From positions 2,132,090 to 2,196,089 of the forward strand of contig CM001438.1 in NCBI GenBank assembly GCA_000244995.1: a stretch of 64,000 nucleotides of DNA, in the 5' to 3' direction. Shown one piece after another: positions 7,406 to 15,513 of this stretch. The position numbers were made by a program, and so were the translations under genes. Positions within the stretch are counted from its first letter, which is position 1. Each line of letters begins with the position of its first letter. Under the pieces are notes generated by a model, which was given only the letters and a program-made list of their open reading frames with translations, was not told the DNA's origin and ran no database searches. Origin of the DNA: Burkholderiales bacterium JOSHI_001 (GTDB lineage Bacteria > Pseudomonadota > Gammaproteobacteria > Burkholderiales > Burkholderiaceae_C).

Positions 7406-7534
7406 GCCTAACGTTCGAGGTAAGGCGGGCCCTACAGCGGAGCGTGTAAGCCCTGCGCAGGACGATGATAACTTTGGCCTGCGCAGGGCTTACACGCGCA
7501 GCTGTTGGGGCTCGCCTTGACCGAGGGGTTAGGC
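7406..7534 (-). repeat. attC site, family A
   Basis: GCCTAAC 7406-7412, GTTAGGC 7528-7534. It has the longest perfect terminal stem in the array: GTAAGCCCTGCGCAGG pairs fully with its complement. Confidence 0.95.
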
Positions 7535-8185
7535 TGCACTTCGGCGCGCGACAAAAGAAGACCAAAGTCCCAGCGCCACTACGCCCAAGAGCAACAGATA
7601 TGCAGCGGACGCCTCCGGGACTGCAGCGAGCGCGTGGATTTGAAGCAACTGACCCTGCGCTAACCCGAGCTCACTGCCATTCTCAAAACGCCGAATCCAG
7701 AAGCGACCGTTGGTGGCCAAATTGAGGAACTGCCCTTGCGACGGCATGTCTAGCGACGTCAATGTTTGGCCTGTGAAGTCCCATAGATCAAACTGAATCA
7801 GGTAGAAGCTACTGGGGTTTGCGTCAAACACTGAACTACTGATGAAATACCCATCGTCCCCGCTGTAGCCACTGATTGAGTTGGACCAGTTGTCAAACAC
7901 CTGCAACTCGGAGTTGGCCGGGCCGGTGAGCGACAGTACGCCGGCATTGATCTTGAACTGTCCTCCGGAGTACGCGATGCGACTTGGCTCGATCAGGCGG
8001 CCAACTTGCAGTGAGTCATTGTGGGTGTACGTGGCGGTAAACGGCGTTCCGAATGCGATTCCAGCGCCGGAGGCGCGGATGTCTGTCAGTACTCCAGATG
8101 CCTCGTATGTGACGCTTGTTGCACTCGCGTTCGTGGCTGTTAGCGCAGCGAAGGTGGCTGCTAGAAGGGCCTTGTTGATGTCCAT
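7529..8185 (-). CDS. PEP-CTERM sorting domain cassette protein
   Basis: A 218-residue exported protein. The start ATG 8185 (MDINKALLAATFAALTATNASA) is preceded by AGGGAAAA; longer frames have no such signal. After the signal peptide comes a beta-rich domain (SVTYEASGVLTDI...), of the kind found in PEP-CTERM proteins from Burkholderiales. The C-terminus is AVPEAS, a hydrophobic helix (AYLLLLGVVALGLW) and a basic end (RRSAA). Family knowledge: exosortase cleaves or anchors such tails. The stop TAA is in the attC R'' box. It is second from attI and so likely to be well expressed. Confidence 0.87.
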   Translation of the reverse strand: MDINKALLAATFAALTATNASATSVTYEASGVLTDIRASGAGIAFGTPFTATYTHNDSLQVGRLIEPSRIAYSGGQFKINAGVLSLTGPANSELQVFDNWSNSISGYSGDDGYFISSSVFDANPSSFYLIQFDLWDFTGQTLTSLDMPSQGQFLNLATNGRFWIRRFENGSELGLAQGQLLQIHALAAVPEASAAYLLLLGVVALGLWSSFVARRSAA

Positions 8186-8265
8186 AGGTTTTCCCTGTGC
8201 TTCTTTCTTGTGATTTCGACTAACTGGAGAGCAATGGTCCAGTACGACCAATGGTACTTCGTGCA

Positions 8266-8394
8266 GCCTAACGTTCGAGGTAAGGCGGGCCCTACAGCGG
8301 AGCGTGTAAGCCCCGGAGCGGACGATGATAACTTTGGCCGTTCCGGGGCTTTCACGCGCAGCTGTTGGGGCTCGCCTTGACCGAGGGGTTAGGC
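8266..8394 (-). repeat. attC site, family A, first in the array
   Basis: GCCTAAC 8266-8272, GTTAGGC 8388-8394. The stem is of the CCGGAGCGG/CCGTTCCGG subtype. It belongs to the cassette directly next to attI. Confidence 0.95.
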
Positions 8395-8416
8395 CACGCT
8401 TCCCGCTTGTGCCTTG

Positions 8417-8806
8417 TTAGAACCAAATGTCTTGGATGCACCGGCCGTCCCTTGGCAGATCCTCCCACTTTTCCAGCCCATCGAAGTGGTCGATGGGAAG
8501 GCTAGAGATTGGGCCTGGCTCTGTGAGGCGCAGGTTAACCGCCATGCGGCGTCTTCCTTCCTGATTGACCTGAAGGCCGCGCCAGAACGCAACACAGCCG
8601 CAGGTCTTGCAGAAGTTGAAGCTGAGGCCCTCTCCGCGAATGTAGGGTTCTGTTTCGCCGGTGATAGAGATGTCTTCATTCTCATGCCCATATGCCCACA
8701 GAGCTCCATACCGTCTACATGCGGTGCAGTTGCATGCTGTGGCCGAATCCGGCACGTCCCGAAGCGTCCACGCGACTGCGCCGCACAAGCAAGCACCTTT
8801 GAGCAT
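8417..8806 (-). CDS. GFA family (CENP-V/GFA domain) cassette protein
   Basis: A 129-residue zinc protein of the glutathione-dependent formaldehyde-activating (GFA) family. The cysteine pattern is GACLCGAV (residues 5-12), CNCTACRRYGALWAY (25-39) and FCKTCGCVAFW (about 65-75); these Cys bind the structural and catalytic zinc ions. GFA itself condenses formaldehyde and glutathione, but many members lack this activity, so the substrate is unproven. ATG 8806 follows AGGGAG at good spacing, unlike most cassette genes here. It is the cassette nearest attI, and so the most recent insertion and the one best placed for expression. Confidence 0.87.
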   Translation of the reverse strand: MLKGACLCGAVAWTLRDVPDSATACNCTACRRYGALWAYGHENEDISITGETEPYIRGEGLSFNFCKTCGCVAFWRGLQVNQEGRRRMAVNLRLTEPGPISSLPIDHFDGLEKWEDLPRDGRCIQDIWF

Positions 8807-8873
8807 TTGTAGGACTCCCTTCTAGCGACCTTGGAAGAACCGATTCGGTGTAGGCAGTAGTGGCAACTGCGTG

Positions 8874-8920
8874 GCCTAACGTGCTTTAGACAGCAACTTG
8901 AAGTAGTCGATATTGGCCAC
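8874..8920 (-). other. attI: attI recombination site of the chromosomal integron
   Basis: Read on the minus strand, the simple site is GTCTAAAGCACGTTAGGC. This matches the layout of attI1 (CCTAAAACAAAGTTAGGC): an inverted L core, a short spacer, then the R core GTTAGGC (8874-8880), where strand exchange joins the first cassette. No attC-type partner lies on the integrase side, and the integrase gene is further right. The outer limit of attI is a guess. Confidence 0.8.
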
Positions 8921-8950
8921 ATGTCGCCATTGTTGACTTCCAGTATCCAT
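8876..8950 (-). CDS. attI-borne leader ORF (24 aa), ORF-11-like
   Basis: A 24-codon ORF (MDTGSQQWRHVANIDYFK...) with the strongest Shine-Dalgarno in the region, AAGGAG at 8957-8962, six bases before ATG 8950. It crosses attI, and its TAG stop is formed by the GTTAGGC recombination core. In class 1 integrons a short attI ORF (ORF-11) with a good Shine-Dalgarno raises translation of cassette genes lacking their own ribosome site; this ORF has the same design. Several cassettes here start within 20 bases of the attC with no Shine-Dalgarno, which fits. The role is inferred. Confidence 0.6.
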   Translation of the reverse strand: MDTGSQQWRHVANIDYFKLLSKAR

Positions 8951-8967
8951 AGGTGACTCCTTCGTCG

Positions 8968-9333
8968 TCAAGGCCGTCTCGGAACGATACGGCCCTTCAA
9001 GCCAAGTGCAATGGCTGTCGAGCGTCGAATACTCCAAACCGCATCGGACTCGTGCCATTTGGCGCCGGCGGCCTTCAGTTTGGCTTGAAGTTCCTTCTCT
9101 TGCGGCCTCAGCGACAGGTCCACAGTGGGTCCTGGCCTGCGGGCGATGGCTTTTTCGGCCACGATCAGTTCAACGGTGATGAGGCGCTTCATGCCCGTGG
9201 CGTCAAGCCTGTGCCGTACGCAGACCAGTTTTCCACCGTACGCTGCAGACACGCCTTTGGCGCCACGCGCATTCGGCGCCAGCTTCTTCATGACGCGAAG
9301 GTGCGTTGCCGGGGTCTTTGACTTGAGGTGCAT
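8968..9333 (-). CDS. conserved hypothetical protein between attI and intI
   Basis: A 121-residue basic, soluble protein starting MHLKSKTPATHLRVMKKLAP. The C-terminal part (LRPQEKELQAKLKAAGAKW, then AVWSIRRSTAIALGLKGRIV) resembles a motif I recall from small proteins of proteobacterial accessory DNA, but I know no function. No Shine-Dalgarno is evident at 9333; ATG 9291 is an alternative. It is read toward attI and ends 17 bases before the leader ORF, so its transcript would continue into the cassettes. It has no attC of its own, so it is part of the integron platform rather than a cassette. Confidence 0.65.
   Translation of the reverse strand: MHLKSKTPATHLRVMKKLAPNARGAKGVSAAYGGKLVCVRHRLDATGMKRLITVELIVAEKAIARRPGPTVDLSLRPQEKELQAKLKAAGAKWHESDAVWSIRRSTAIALGLKGRIVPRRP
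8984..9011 (-). promoter_or_regulatory. weak candidate cassette promoter (Pc)
   Basis: On the minus strand TTGCAC (9011-9006) and TATCGT (8989-8984) are 16 bases apart and would start transcription just before the attI leader ORF. The match to the sigma-70 consensus is poor. A promoter before the 8968-9333 gene could serve instead. Confidence 0.25.
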
Positions 9334-9762
9334 GATGTTGTTGCTCTGGCTGTTCAGGGCGGTGGCGCATCGTCGACGTCGTCGTCGTTTCTGTTGGTCT
9401 GACTCGCATCGCGAGTGAGCTTTTCAGCTCCGCGTCCGGCACTTTGGACACGTTCAGCGCGGCCATCGTCCCAGGCCGTCGCAATGCCTCAGCCCGGTGG
9501 GTCTGTGCACCAGCGACGGTGCGGCGGCTGAAGGGGCCAGGGGGATGTCGCCGCCGTCATCCGTTGGCGCAGCCTGCCTGCGCAGGGTTCGCAGGCATGG
9601 AGGGCGCCGGGCCGCGAGCGGCCTGTTGAACCAGGCGGGGACCGGCTGCATCGCTTTTGTCTCGAATGTGGGTTCATTGCGCGGTCGCTGTGGGTGTGGA
9701 GGGGTGTTCACCGGGACCGCAGACCCTGCTCAGGGGCTTGCGGCGAAGACAGGATGTTGATA
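9334..9762. other. gene-poor region between the platform gene and intI
   Basis: No convincing gene. A small perfect inverted repeat, ACTCGC-ATC-GCGAGT, is at 9402-9416, next to a run of CGTCGACGTCGTCGTCGT (9371-9388). A minus frame from 9484 (MRRPGTMAALNVSK...) overlaps the platform gene and has no homology that I recognise. Confidence 0.5.
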
Positions 9763-9778
9763 CTGTATAAATATACAG
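9763..9778 (+). promoter_or_regulatory. LexA box controlling intI-dnaE2
   Basis: CTGTATAAATATACAG is a perfect match to the CTGT-N8-ACAG SOS operator, with the AT-rich centre typical of strong boxes. It covers the -10-like TATAAA (9766-9771) and lies 23 bases before the intI start, so bound LexA would block initiation. Confidence 0.92.
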
Positions 9779-9801
9779 CTTCGATCCAGGAAGGCAAGCC
9801 C

Positions 9802-11232
9802 ATGCCACCGCCCACCGATGCCCAGCGCCGCGCCGATTTCATGGCACGCAGCGCGGCCTCTCGCGCAGAGGAAGCCCCTCCGCTAGCGGGCGCACCGGCC
9901 GTCCCAGCCGCCGTGTCCGGCGCACCTCGCCTGCTGGACCTGCTGCGCATCCAGGTTCGCACCATGCACTACAGCCTGCGCACCGAGCAGGCTTATGTGT
10001 ACTGGGTGCGCGCCTATGTGCGGTTTCACAAGCTGCGCCACCCATCGGAGTTGTCCGGTGTCGATGTCGAGGCCTTCCTGTCCTGGCTGGCCACCGAACG
10101 CCAGGTGTCGCCGGCCACGCACAAGCAGGCGCTGTCGGCGCTGCTGTTTCTGTACCAGAAGGTGCTGCGCCTGTCGGTGCCCTGGCTGGCCGACATCGGC
10201 CGGCCGCAGCGCGACGCGCACCTGCCTGTGGTGCTCAGCCACGACGAGGTGGCGCGCCTGCTGGACGCGCTGGCCGCGGTGGGCGGGCCGGTGCTGCCGG
10301 TGCCGCCGGTGTCGGTGGCGGGCGCCACCAGCCCGCGCGTCAGCGGGGTGGAACTGCAGTTGCTCGGCCAGTTGCTCTATGGCACCGGCATGCGGCTGAT
10401 GGAAGGCCTGCGCCTGCGCGTGAAGGACATCGACTTCGACCGCCGCGCCATCATCGTTCGCGAAGGCAAGGGCTTCAAGGACCGGGTGGTGATGCTGCCC
10501 GCTGCGTTGGAAAACCCGTTGCGTGCTCAACTGCAGCGCGCCCACGCGGTGTGGTCGGCCGACCGCGCCGCCAGCGTGGCCGGGGTGCAGTTGCCCCACG
10601 CCCTGGCGCGCAAATACCCGCGCGCGCCGCAGGCCTGGACCTGGTTCTGGGTCTTTCCGCAAGGCGCGCTGGCCTGGGATCCCCGGTCCTTCCCGTTGGC
10701 GGCCGACGAAGAACGCGTGGGCGGCATGCAGGTGGACGCCGACGGCATTCTCACCGCCGCGCCGCAGCGCGCATTGCCGCCACCGGTGCTGCGCCGCCAC
10801 CACCTGTTGGCCACCACCTTCCAGCGGACCTTCCGCACCGCACTGCAGCGCGCCGGCATCGACAAGCCCGCGTCGCCGCACACGTTGCGCCACTCCTTCG
10901 CCACCCATTTGCTGCAAGCGGGTTACGACATCCGCACCGTGCAGGAACTGCTGGGCCACGCCGACGTCAGCACCACCATGATCTATACCCACGTGCTGAA
11001 GCTGGGCGGCGGCGCGGTGCGCAGCCCGCTGGACGCGCTGGGCAGCGCCCTGGCGCCGGTGCTGGCCGCGGGCCTGTCGCCCCGGCCCGCGCCTGCCGAT
11101 GGCGCGCCGCCCACGCTGCGCCCGTCCACCGCCCGTTTTGCCCGTGAGCCCGAACCGTGCTACCAGGTCGCCCGCGGCCCCAGCTTCCCGGCCATGCCGA
11201 GCTGGTCTGCCGCAGCCACTTCAGCTTCCTGA
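9802..11232 (+). CDS. intI: integron integrase IntI (tyrosine recombinase)
   Basis: Catalyses attI x attC and attC x attC recombination. All catalytic residues are present: Arg198 ([10 protein letters not shown]), Lys223 (GKGFKDR), His360 and Arg363 (HTLRH), His386 (LLGHAD) and the nucleophile Tyr395 (MIYTH). The IntI-specific extra domain is recognisable ([19 protein letters not shown], residues 269-287). Start: AGGAAGG (9788-9794) precedes ATG 9802, after the LexA box. At 476 residues it is far longer than IntI1 (337). It has an N-terminal extension of about 40, an insertion of about 31 residues at 297-330 between DPRS and RRHH, and a C-terminal tail of about 60 overlapping dnaE2. It points away from the array, as usual. 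Confidence 0.97.
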   Translation: MPPPTDAQRRADFMARSAASRAEEAPPLAGAPAVPAAVSGAPRLLDLLRIQVRTMHYSLRTEQAYVYWVRAYVRFHKLRHPSELSGVDVEAFLSWLATERQVSPATHKQALSALLFLYQKVLRLSVPWLADIGRPQRDAHLPVVLSHDEVARLLDALAAVGGPVLPVPPVSVAGATSPRVSGVELQLLGQLLYGTGMRLMEGLRLRVKDIDFDRRAIIVREGKGFKDRVVMLPAALENPLRAQLQRAHAVWSADRAASVAGVQLPHALARKYPRAPQAWTWFWVFPQGALAWDPRSFPLAADEERVGGMQVDADGILTAAPQRALPPPVLRRHHLLATTFQRTFRTALQRAGIDKPASPHTLRHSFATHLLQAGYDIRTVQELLGHADVSTTMIYTHVLKLGGGAVRSPLDALGSALAPVLAAGLSPRPAPADGAPPTLRPSTARFAREPEPCYQVARGPSFPAMPSWSAAATSAS

Positions 11233-14200
11233 GCGGCGCTTCGCACCCGCGTGAGCTGGTGGCGCGCGCCCAGGCCTTGGGTTATGCCGCGCTGGCCCTC
11301 ACCGACGAGTGCTCGCTCTCGGGCGTGGTGCACGCGCACGAGGCCGCGGTGGAAGCCGGCCTGCCGCTGGTCATTGGTGCCTGCATGCAACTGCAGCCCG
11401 CGCCGGGTGAAGGCGCGGCCCAAGGCACAGGCCCCGCCGCCGGTGCCGGCGCGCGCCTGGCGCTGCTGGTGCAGTCGCGCCGCGGCTACGGCAACCTGGC
11501 GCAGTGGATCTCGGTGGCGCGCCGCCGCGCGCCCAAGGGCCAGTACCAGGCCCTGGCATCCGACCTGGAAGGCAAGGTGCCCAACGCGCCGCACCTGGCC
11601 GGGCTGCCGGGCTGTTTTGCGCTGTTGCTGCCCGCGCCGGGCCAGTCCTTCGAGGCCGTGTTCGCGCACGCCCAGTGGCTGAAAACCTGGCTGGGGGCCG
11701 ATCGCTGCGCCATCGGCGTGGCGCAGTTGCGCCGCCCGCACGATGGGGCGCTGGCCGACGTGGCCCGGCGCGTGGCCGCGCTCACCGGCCTGGAGATTGC
11801 GGCGGTGGGTGATGTGCTGATGCACACCCGCTCGCGCAAGCCCTTGCAGGACGTGCTGACCGCGCTGCGCCTGCGCTGCACCGTGGCCGAGGCCGGCCAC
11901 GCGCTGGCGCCCAATGCCGAAGCCCACCTGCGGTCCCGCCAGCGCCTGGCCGAGCAGTTCCCGCTGGCCTGGATGGCCACCACGCTGCGCATTGCCGCGG
12001 CCTGCAACTTCTCGCTGAACGAATTGCGCTACGAATACCCGCAGGAAATCGTGCCCGACGGCCACACCCCCGCCAGCTGGCTGCGCGCGCTCACCGAAGC
12101 CGGGGCGCTGAAGCGTTTTCCCGCCGGGTTGCCGCCGGCGGTGCGCGCGTCCATCGAACACGAGCTGGCACTCATCGCGCAACTGAAGTTCGAACCCTAT
12201 TTCCTCACCGTCGCCGACATCGTGCAGTGGGCGCGCGGCCAGGGCATCCTGTGCCAGGGCCGCGGCAGCGCGGCCAACTCGGCGGTGTGTTATTGCCTGC
12301 ACGTCACCGAGGTGGACCCGGCGCGCACCAGCCTGCTGTTCGAACGCTTCATCAGCGCCGAGCGCAACGAGCCGCCGGACATCGACGTCGACTTCGAACA
12401 CCAGCGCCGCGAAGAGGTCATCCAGTACATCTACCGCAAGTACGGCCGCCACCGCGCCGCGCTCACCGCGGTGGTCATCCGCTACCGGCCGCGCAGTGCG
12501 CTGCGGGATGTGGGCCGGGCGCTGGGCATCGACCTGGACCGCATTGCCGCCGTCGCGCGTGGCCAGCACTGGTGGACTGACGACCCCCAGACGCCTGCGG
12601 CGTCGCCCCCCGAGGGGGAGCCACCCGGCTTGGGGCGGCCCGGCGCCGGGCGAGGCCGAGCGATTTCCGACGCGCGCCTGCGCGAAAACGGCTTCGACCC
12701 CGCGTCCGCCACCTGCCGGCTGTGGGTGGAGCTGACGACCACGCTGATCGGTTTTCCGCGCCACCTCAGCCAGCACCCGGGCGGCTTCGTCATCGCGCGC
12801 GACGACATCTCGCGCCTGGTGCCGGTGGAAAACGCAGCCATGGACGGGCGCACCGTCATCCAGTGGGACAAGGACGACCTGGACGCGCTGGGTCTCATCA
12901 AGGTGGACATCCTGGCGCTGGGCATGCTGTCGGCCATCCGGCGTGCCTTGCAGATGGTGGCGCACAAGAAGCAGGTTCCTGGCTTCGCCATGCAGGATGT
13001 TCCTGCGGAAGACCCGGCGGTGTACGACATGCTCTGCGCCGGCGACAGCCTGGGCACCTTCCAGGTTGAAAGCCGGGCGCAGATGAGCATGCTGCCGCGC
13101 TTGCAGCCGCGCTGCTTCTACGACCTGGTGATCGAGGTGGCCATCGTGCGCCCCGGCCCCATCCAGGGCGGCATGGTGCACCCCTACCTGCGCCGGCGCA
13201 GCGGCGAAGAGCCGGTGGACTACCCCAGCGCGGAAGTGAAACAGGCCCTGGGCCGCACGCTCGGCGTGCCCATCTTCCAGGAACAGGTGATGCAGCTGGC
13301 CATCCTGGCGGCCGACTTCACGCCCGGTGAAGCCGACCGCCTGCGCCGCGCCATGGCGGCCTGGAAGCGCAAGGGCGGGCTGGGGCCTTTCTACGACCGG
13401 CTGGTGGGCCGCATGGTCGAAAAAGGCTACCCGTTGGACTATGCCGAGCGCATCTTCAAGCAGATCGAAGGCTTCGGCGAATACGGCTTCCCGGAAAGCC
13501 ACGCTGCCAGCTTCGCGCTGCTGGTCTACGTCAGCGCCTGGCTGAAATGCCACCACCCGGATGCCTTCCTGGCCGCCATGCTGAACAGCCAGCCCATGGG
13601 TTTTTACGCCCCGGCGCAGCTGGTGCGCGACGCGCGCGAGCATGGCGTGCAGGTGCTGCCGGTGGACGTGCAGCGCAGCGCCTGGACCAGCGAACTGGAG
13701 CCTGGCGAAGACGAAGGGCCCGGCGCCGCGCTGCGGCCGGTGCGCCTGGGCTTTGGCCGTTTGTCGGGCCTGCCCGAAGACGCCGCGCTGCGCCTGGTGG
13801 CCGCGCGCGCGGAGGCGCCTTTCAAGAGCGTGGAAGACATGGCGCGCCGCGCGGCCCTGGACGAGCACACGCTGAAGCTGCTGGCCGCGGGCGACGCGCT
13901 GCGCGGCCTGGCGGGCCACCGCCACCAGGCGGCCTGGCAGGCCGCGGGCGTGGACACCCGCGCCACGGCGCTGCTGCGCAGCACCCGCACCCACGAAAGC
14001 GCGGCCGAGTTGCTGGCGCCCGCACTGGGTGAAGACCTGGTGGCCGACTACCGCGCCAGCGGCTTGTCCTTGAAGGCCCACCCGCTGTCGCTGCTGCGGC
14101 GCGCGCTGGGCGCGTTCCGGGTTCAGCCGGCGGTGGTGTTGAACGAATGCCGCTCGGGCCAGCTGGCGCGGGCCTCGGGCCTGGTCACCCACCGCCAGCG

Positions 14201-14441
14201 GCCCGAAACCGCCAAGGGCGTGGTCTTCGTCACCTTGGAAGACGAGACCGGCGCGGTCAACGTCATCGTCTGGCCGGCGGTGGCCAGTGCGCAGCGCCAG
14301 GCCCTGCTGGGCGCCACGCTGCTGACGGTGTATGGCGTGTGGCAAAGCGACGGCGGCGTGCGCCACCTCATCGCGCGGCGGCTGATCGACCACACGCCGC
14401 TGCTGCAGGGCCTGTCCACCCGCAGCCGCGACTTCCATTGA
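11157..14441 (+). CDS. dnaE2: error-prone DNA polymerase III alpha subunit DnaE2 (ImuC)
   Basis: C-family polymerase of the SOS mutasome. The N-terminal PHP domain begins [17 protein letters not shown]. The palm motif PDIDVDF (near residue 408) and KVDILALG (near 581) carry the catalytic aspartates, [16 protein letters not shown] is the fingers-region signature, and an OB-fold ([16 protein letters not shown]) lies near 1025. There are 1094 residues. The start is GTG 11157, because a TGA in frame at 11145-11147 excludes earlier starts. It overlaps intI by 76 bases with a weak ribosome site, so translational coupling is likely. Elsewhere dnaE2 usually follows imuA-imuB under LexA; here intI takes that place. 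Residues about 477-503 are an insertion made of a GC-rich repeat. Confidence 0.95.
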   Translation: MLPGRPRPQLPGHAELVCRSHFSFLSGASHPRELVARAQALGYAALALTDECSLSGVVHAHEAAVEAGLPLVIGACMQLQPAPGEGAAQGTGPAAGAGARLALLVQSRRGYGNLAQWISVARRRAPKGQYQALASDLEGKVPNAPHLAGLPGCFALLLPAPGQSFEAVFAHAQWLKTWLGADRCAIGVAQLRRPHDGALADVARRVAALTGLEIAAVGDVLMHTRSRKPLQDVLTALRLRCTVAEAGHALAPNAEAHLRSRQRLAEQFPLAWMATTLRIAAACNFSLNELRYEYPQEIVPDGHTPASWLRALTEAGALKRFPAGLPPAVRASIEHELALIAQLKFEPYFLTVADIVQWARGQGILCQGRGSAANSAVCYCLHVTEVDPARTSLLFERFISAERNEPPDIDVDFEHQRREEVIQYIYRKYGRHRAALTAVVIRYRPRSALRDVGRALGIDLDRIAAVARGQHWWTDDPQTPAASPPEGEPPGLGRPGAGRGRAISDARLRENGFDPASATCRLWVELTTTLIGFPRHLSQHPGGFVIARDDISRLVPVENAAMDGRTVIQWDKDDLDALGLIKVDILALGMLSAIRRALQMVAHKKQVPGFAMQDVPAEDPAVYDMLCAGDSLGTFQVESRAQMSMLPRLQPRCFYDLVIEVAIVRPGPIQGGMVHPYLRRRSGEEPVDYPSAEVKQALGRTLGVPIFQEQVMQLAILAADFTPGEADRLRRAMAAWKRKGGLGPFYDRLVGRMVEKGYPLDYAERIFKQIEGFGEYGFPESHAASFALLVYVSAWLKCHHPDAFLAAMLNSQPMGFYAPAQLVRDAREHGVQVLPVDVQRSAWTSELEPGEDEGPGAALRPVRLGFGRLSGLPEDAALRLVAARAEAPFKSVEDMARRAALDEHTLKLLAAGDALRGLAGHRHQAAWQAAGVDTRATALLRSTRTHESAAELLAPALGEDLVADYRASGLSLKAHPLSLLRRALGAFRVQPAVVLNECRSGQLARASGLVTHRQRPETAKGVVFVTLEDETGAVNVIVWPAVASAQRQALLGATLLTVYGVWQSDGGVRHLIARRLIDHTPLLQGLSTRSRDFH
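12587..12662. repeat. GC-rich dispersed repeat inserted in frame in dnaE2
   Basis: The stretch contains GCGGCGTCGCCCCCCGAGG and CTTGGGGCGGCCCGGCG, which resemble the short intergenic REP-like repeats common in Burkholderiales. It encodes a Pro/Gly-rich insert ([18 protein letters not shown]) just before [13 protein letters not shown], where other DnaE2 proteins have only a short link. A related variant lies at 50709-50760. Confidence 0.6.
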
Positions 14442-14454
14442 GGCGCCGCCGGGC

Positions 14455-15009
14455 TCAGGGGGGGATGTCGGTGCCTGCTGGCGGGCGCTTCTTGCCATCC
14501 ACCATCGCGCGCACCAGGTTCTCGCCATGGCGGCGCGACGCCATCAACGCGCCGGCCACGTGCAAGGGCACCAGGGCCAGCACGGTCCAGCCGGCCACGG
14601 CGTGCAGGCGCCAGATGGCTTCATCGCCCCAGAAACGGTCGGTCACGTACAGCGCGCCCGCACCGGCGGCCAGCACCGCGCCGGCCAGCAGGGCCAGCAT
14701 CATCCAGGCGCCCAGCGGGTTGTGGCCCACATGGCGCGGCTCGGTGCCGGCGGCCACCTGGCGCGCATAGGCCAGCGTGCCGCGCGGGCCGTGCACGAAG
14801 CGCGCAAAGCGCGCCGGGCTGTTGCGGCCCGGGCCCACCACGCCGGCCCCCAGGCGCAGCGCGGCCAGCGCCAGGGCGCCGTAGCCCAGCCACTCGTGCC
14901 AGTGGCCGCCCTGGTACAGCAGGCCGCAGCCGATCACGCAGGTGGCCAGCGCCCCGTGCGTCAGGCGCAGCGGCAAGGGCCACACGCGCAGGCTGCGGGC
15001 CGTGGCCAT
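14455..15009 (-). CDS. cytochrome b561 family protein
   Basis: A 184-residue inner-membrane di-haem b-type cytochrome of the bacterial b561/hydrogenase-cytochrome type. It has four hydrophobic segments. Conserved histidines are in RLTHGALA (helix 1), GGHWHEWLGYGALALAALRL (helix 2), RLHAVAGW (helix 3/4) and LVPLHVAGALMASRRHGENLVRAMVDGKK, the last being a strong family signature. It would pass electrons across the membrane; the partner is unknown. ATG 15009 was chosen; the longer frame runs through the upstream PepSY gene. Pairing with a small PepSY protein, as here, is common and suggests one unit. Confidence 0.85.
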   Translation of the reverse strand: MATARSLRVWPLPLRLTHGALATCVIGCGLLYQGGHWHEWLGYGALALAALRLGAGVVGPGRNSPARFARFVHGPRGTLAYARQVAAGTEPRHVGHNPLGAWMMLALLAGAVLAAGAGALYVTDRFWGDEAIWRLHAVAGWTVLALVPLHVAGALMASRRHGENLVRAMVDGKKRPPAGTDIPP

Positions 15010-15017
15010 GGCCACGC

Positions 15018-15356
15018 TCAGCGCGACTTGCCGCCCGACGAGTGGCCGGACGAGCGCTCGGACGACGACGATGACGATGACGTCGACGAGCCCGTGGCCA
15101 CCGGCTCCAGCGTCACCGGGTGGAAGTAGGCCTCGGCGCGCTTGCCCTGGGCGTCCAGGCCATACACCTCGTAGCAACCGCCGTCTTCCTTGATGCGGCG
15201 CACCTGCCAGCCCTTGCCCTTGAGCGTCTCTTCCAGCTTGCTGCTGGCTTGCCAGCCGCTCCTGGGGCCGGAATCGCAGGTCGCCAGGCCGGTGGCCTGG
15301 GCGCCGCCGGCGGCCAGGGCCAGGGTGGCGAGCGTGATGTGCAGGAAAGTTTTCAT
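15018..15356 (-). CDS. small periplasmic PepSY-domain protein
   Basis: A 112-residue exported protein. The signal peptide is MKTFLHITLATLALAAGGAQA. Residues 37-85 form a PepSY-type unit (KLEETLKGKGWQVRRIKEDG, then GCYEVYGLDAQGKRAEAYFHP). The tail is a run of serines (SSTSSSSSSSERSS) made of repeated GAC/GAT-type codons read on this strand, a plausible site of length change. It stands eight bases before the cytochrome b561 gene, so the two are probably co-transcribed. Confidence 0.8.
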   Translation of the reverse strand: MKTFLHITLATLALAAGGAQATGLATCDSGPRSGWQASSKLEETLKGKGWQVRRIKEDGGCYEVYGLDAQGKRAEAYFHPVTLEPVATGSSTSSSSSSSERSSGHSSGGKSR

Positions 15357-15513
15357 CGTGAGGTCCTCAGCAGGTGGTTGAAGCGTCCGTGGCAGGGGTC
15401 TGCCGTCGGTGCACCGATGGTGTCGCAGCGGGCTCGCCTTCGCGTTAACCCGCGCTTAAAGCATCACGACTTCGCACAGCTTCACCTGGCAACACGATGT
15501 GTCTGCGCCCGTT

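Noticed and set aside
418-8394. Regularly spaced, nearly identical 129-base repeats resembling a CRISPR or tandem repeat array
   Set aside because: Each repeat has the GCCTAAC...GTTAGGC ends and imperfect inverted symmetry of attC, spacing varies from about 0.5 to 0.9 kb, and the spacers contain genes.
11160-14528. Open frame of 1122 codons on the minus strand opposite dnaE2
   Set aside because: Shadow of the high-GC dnaE2 gene; composition is Arg/His/Gln-rich repeats without domains, while the plus strand has clear DnaE2 motifs.
15037-15085. GAC/GAT triplet run near the cytochrome b561 gene
   Set aside because: Codes the serine-rich tail of the PepSY protein on the other strand.
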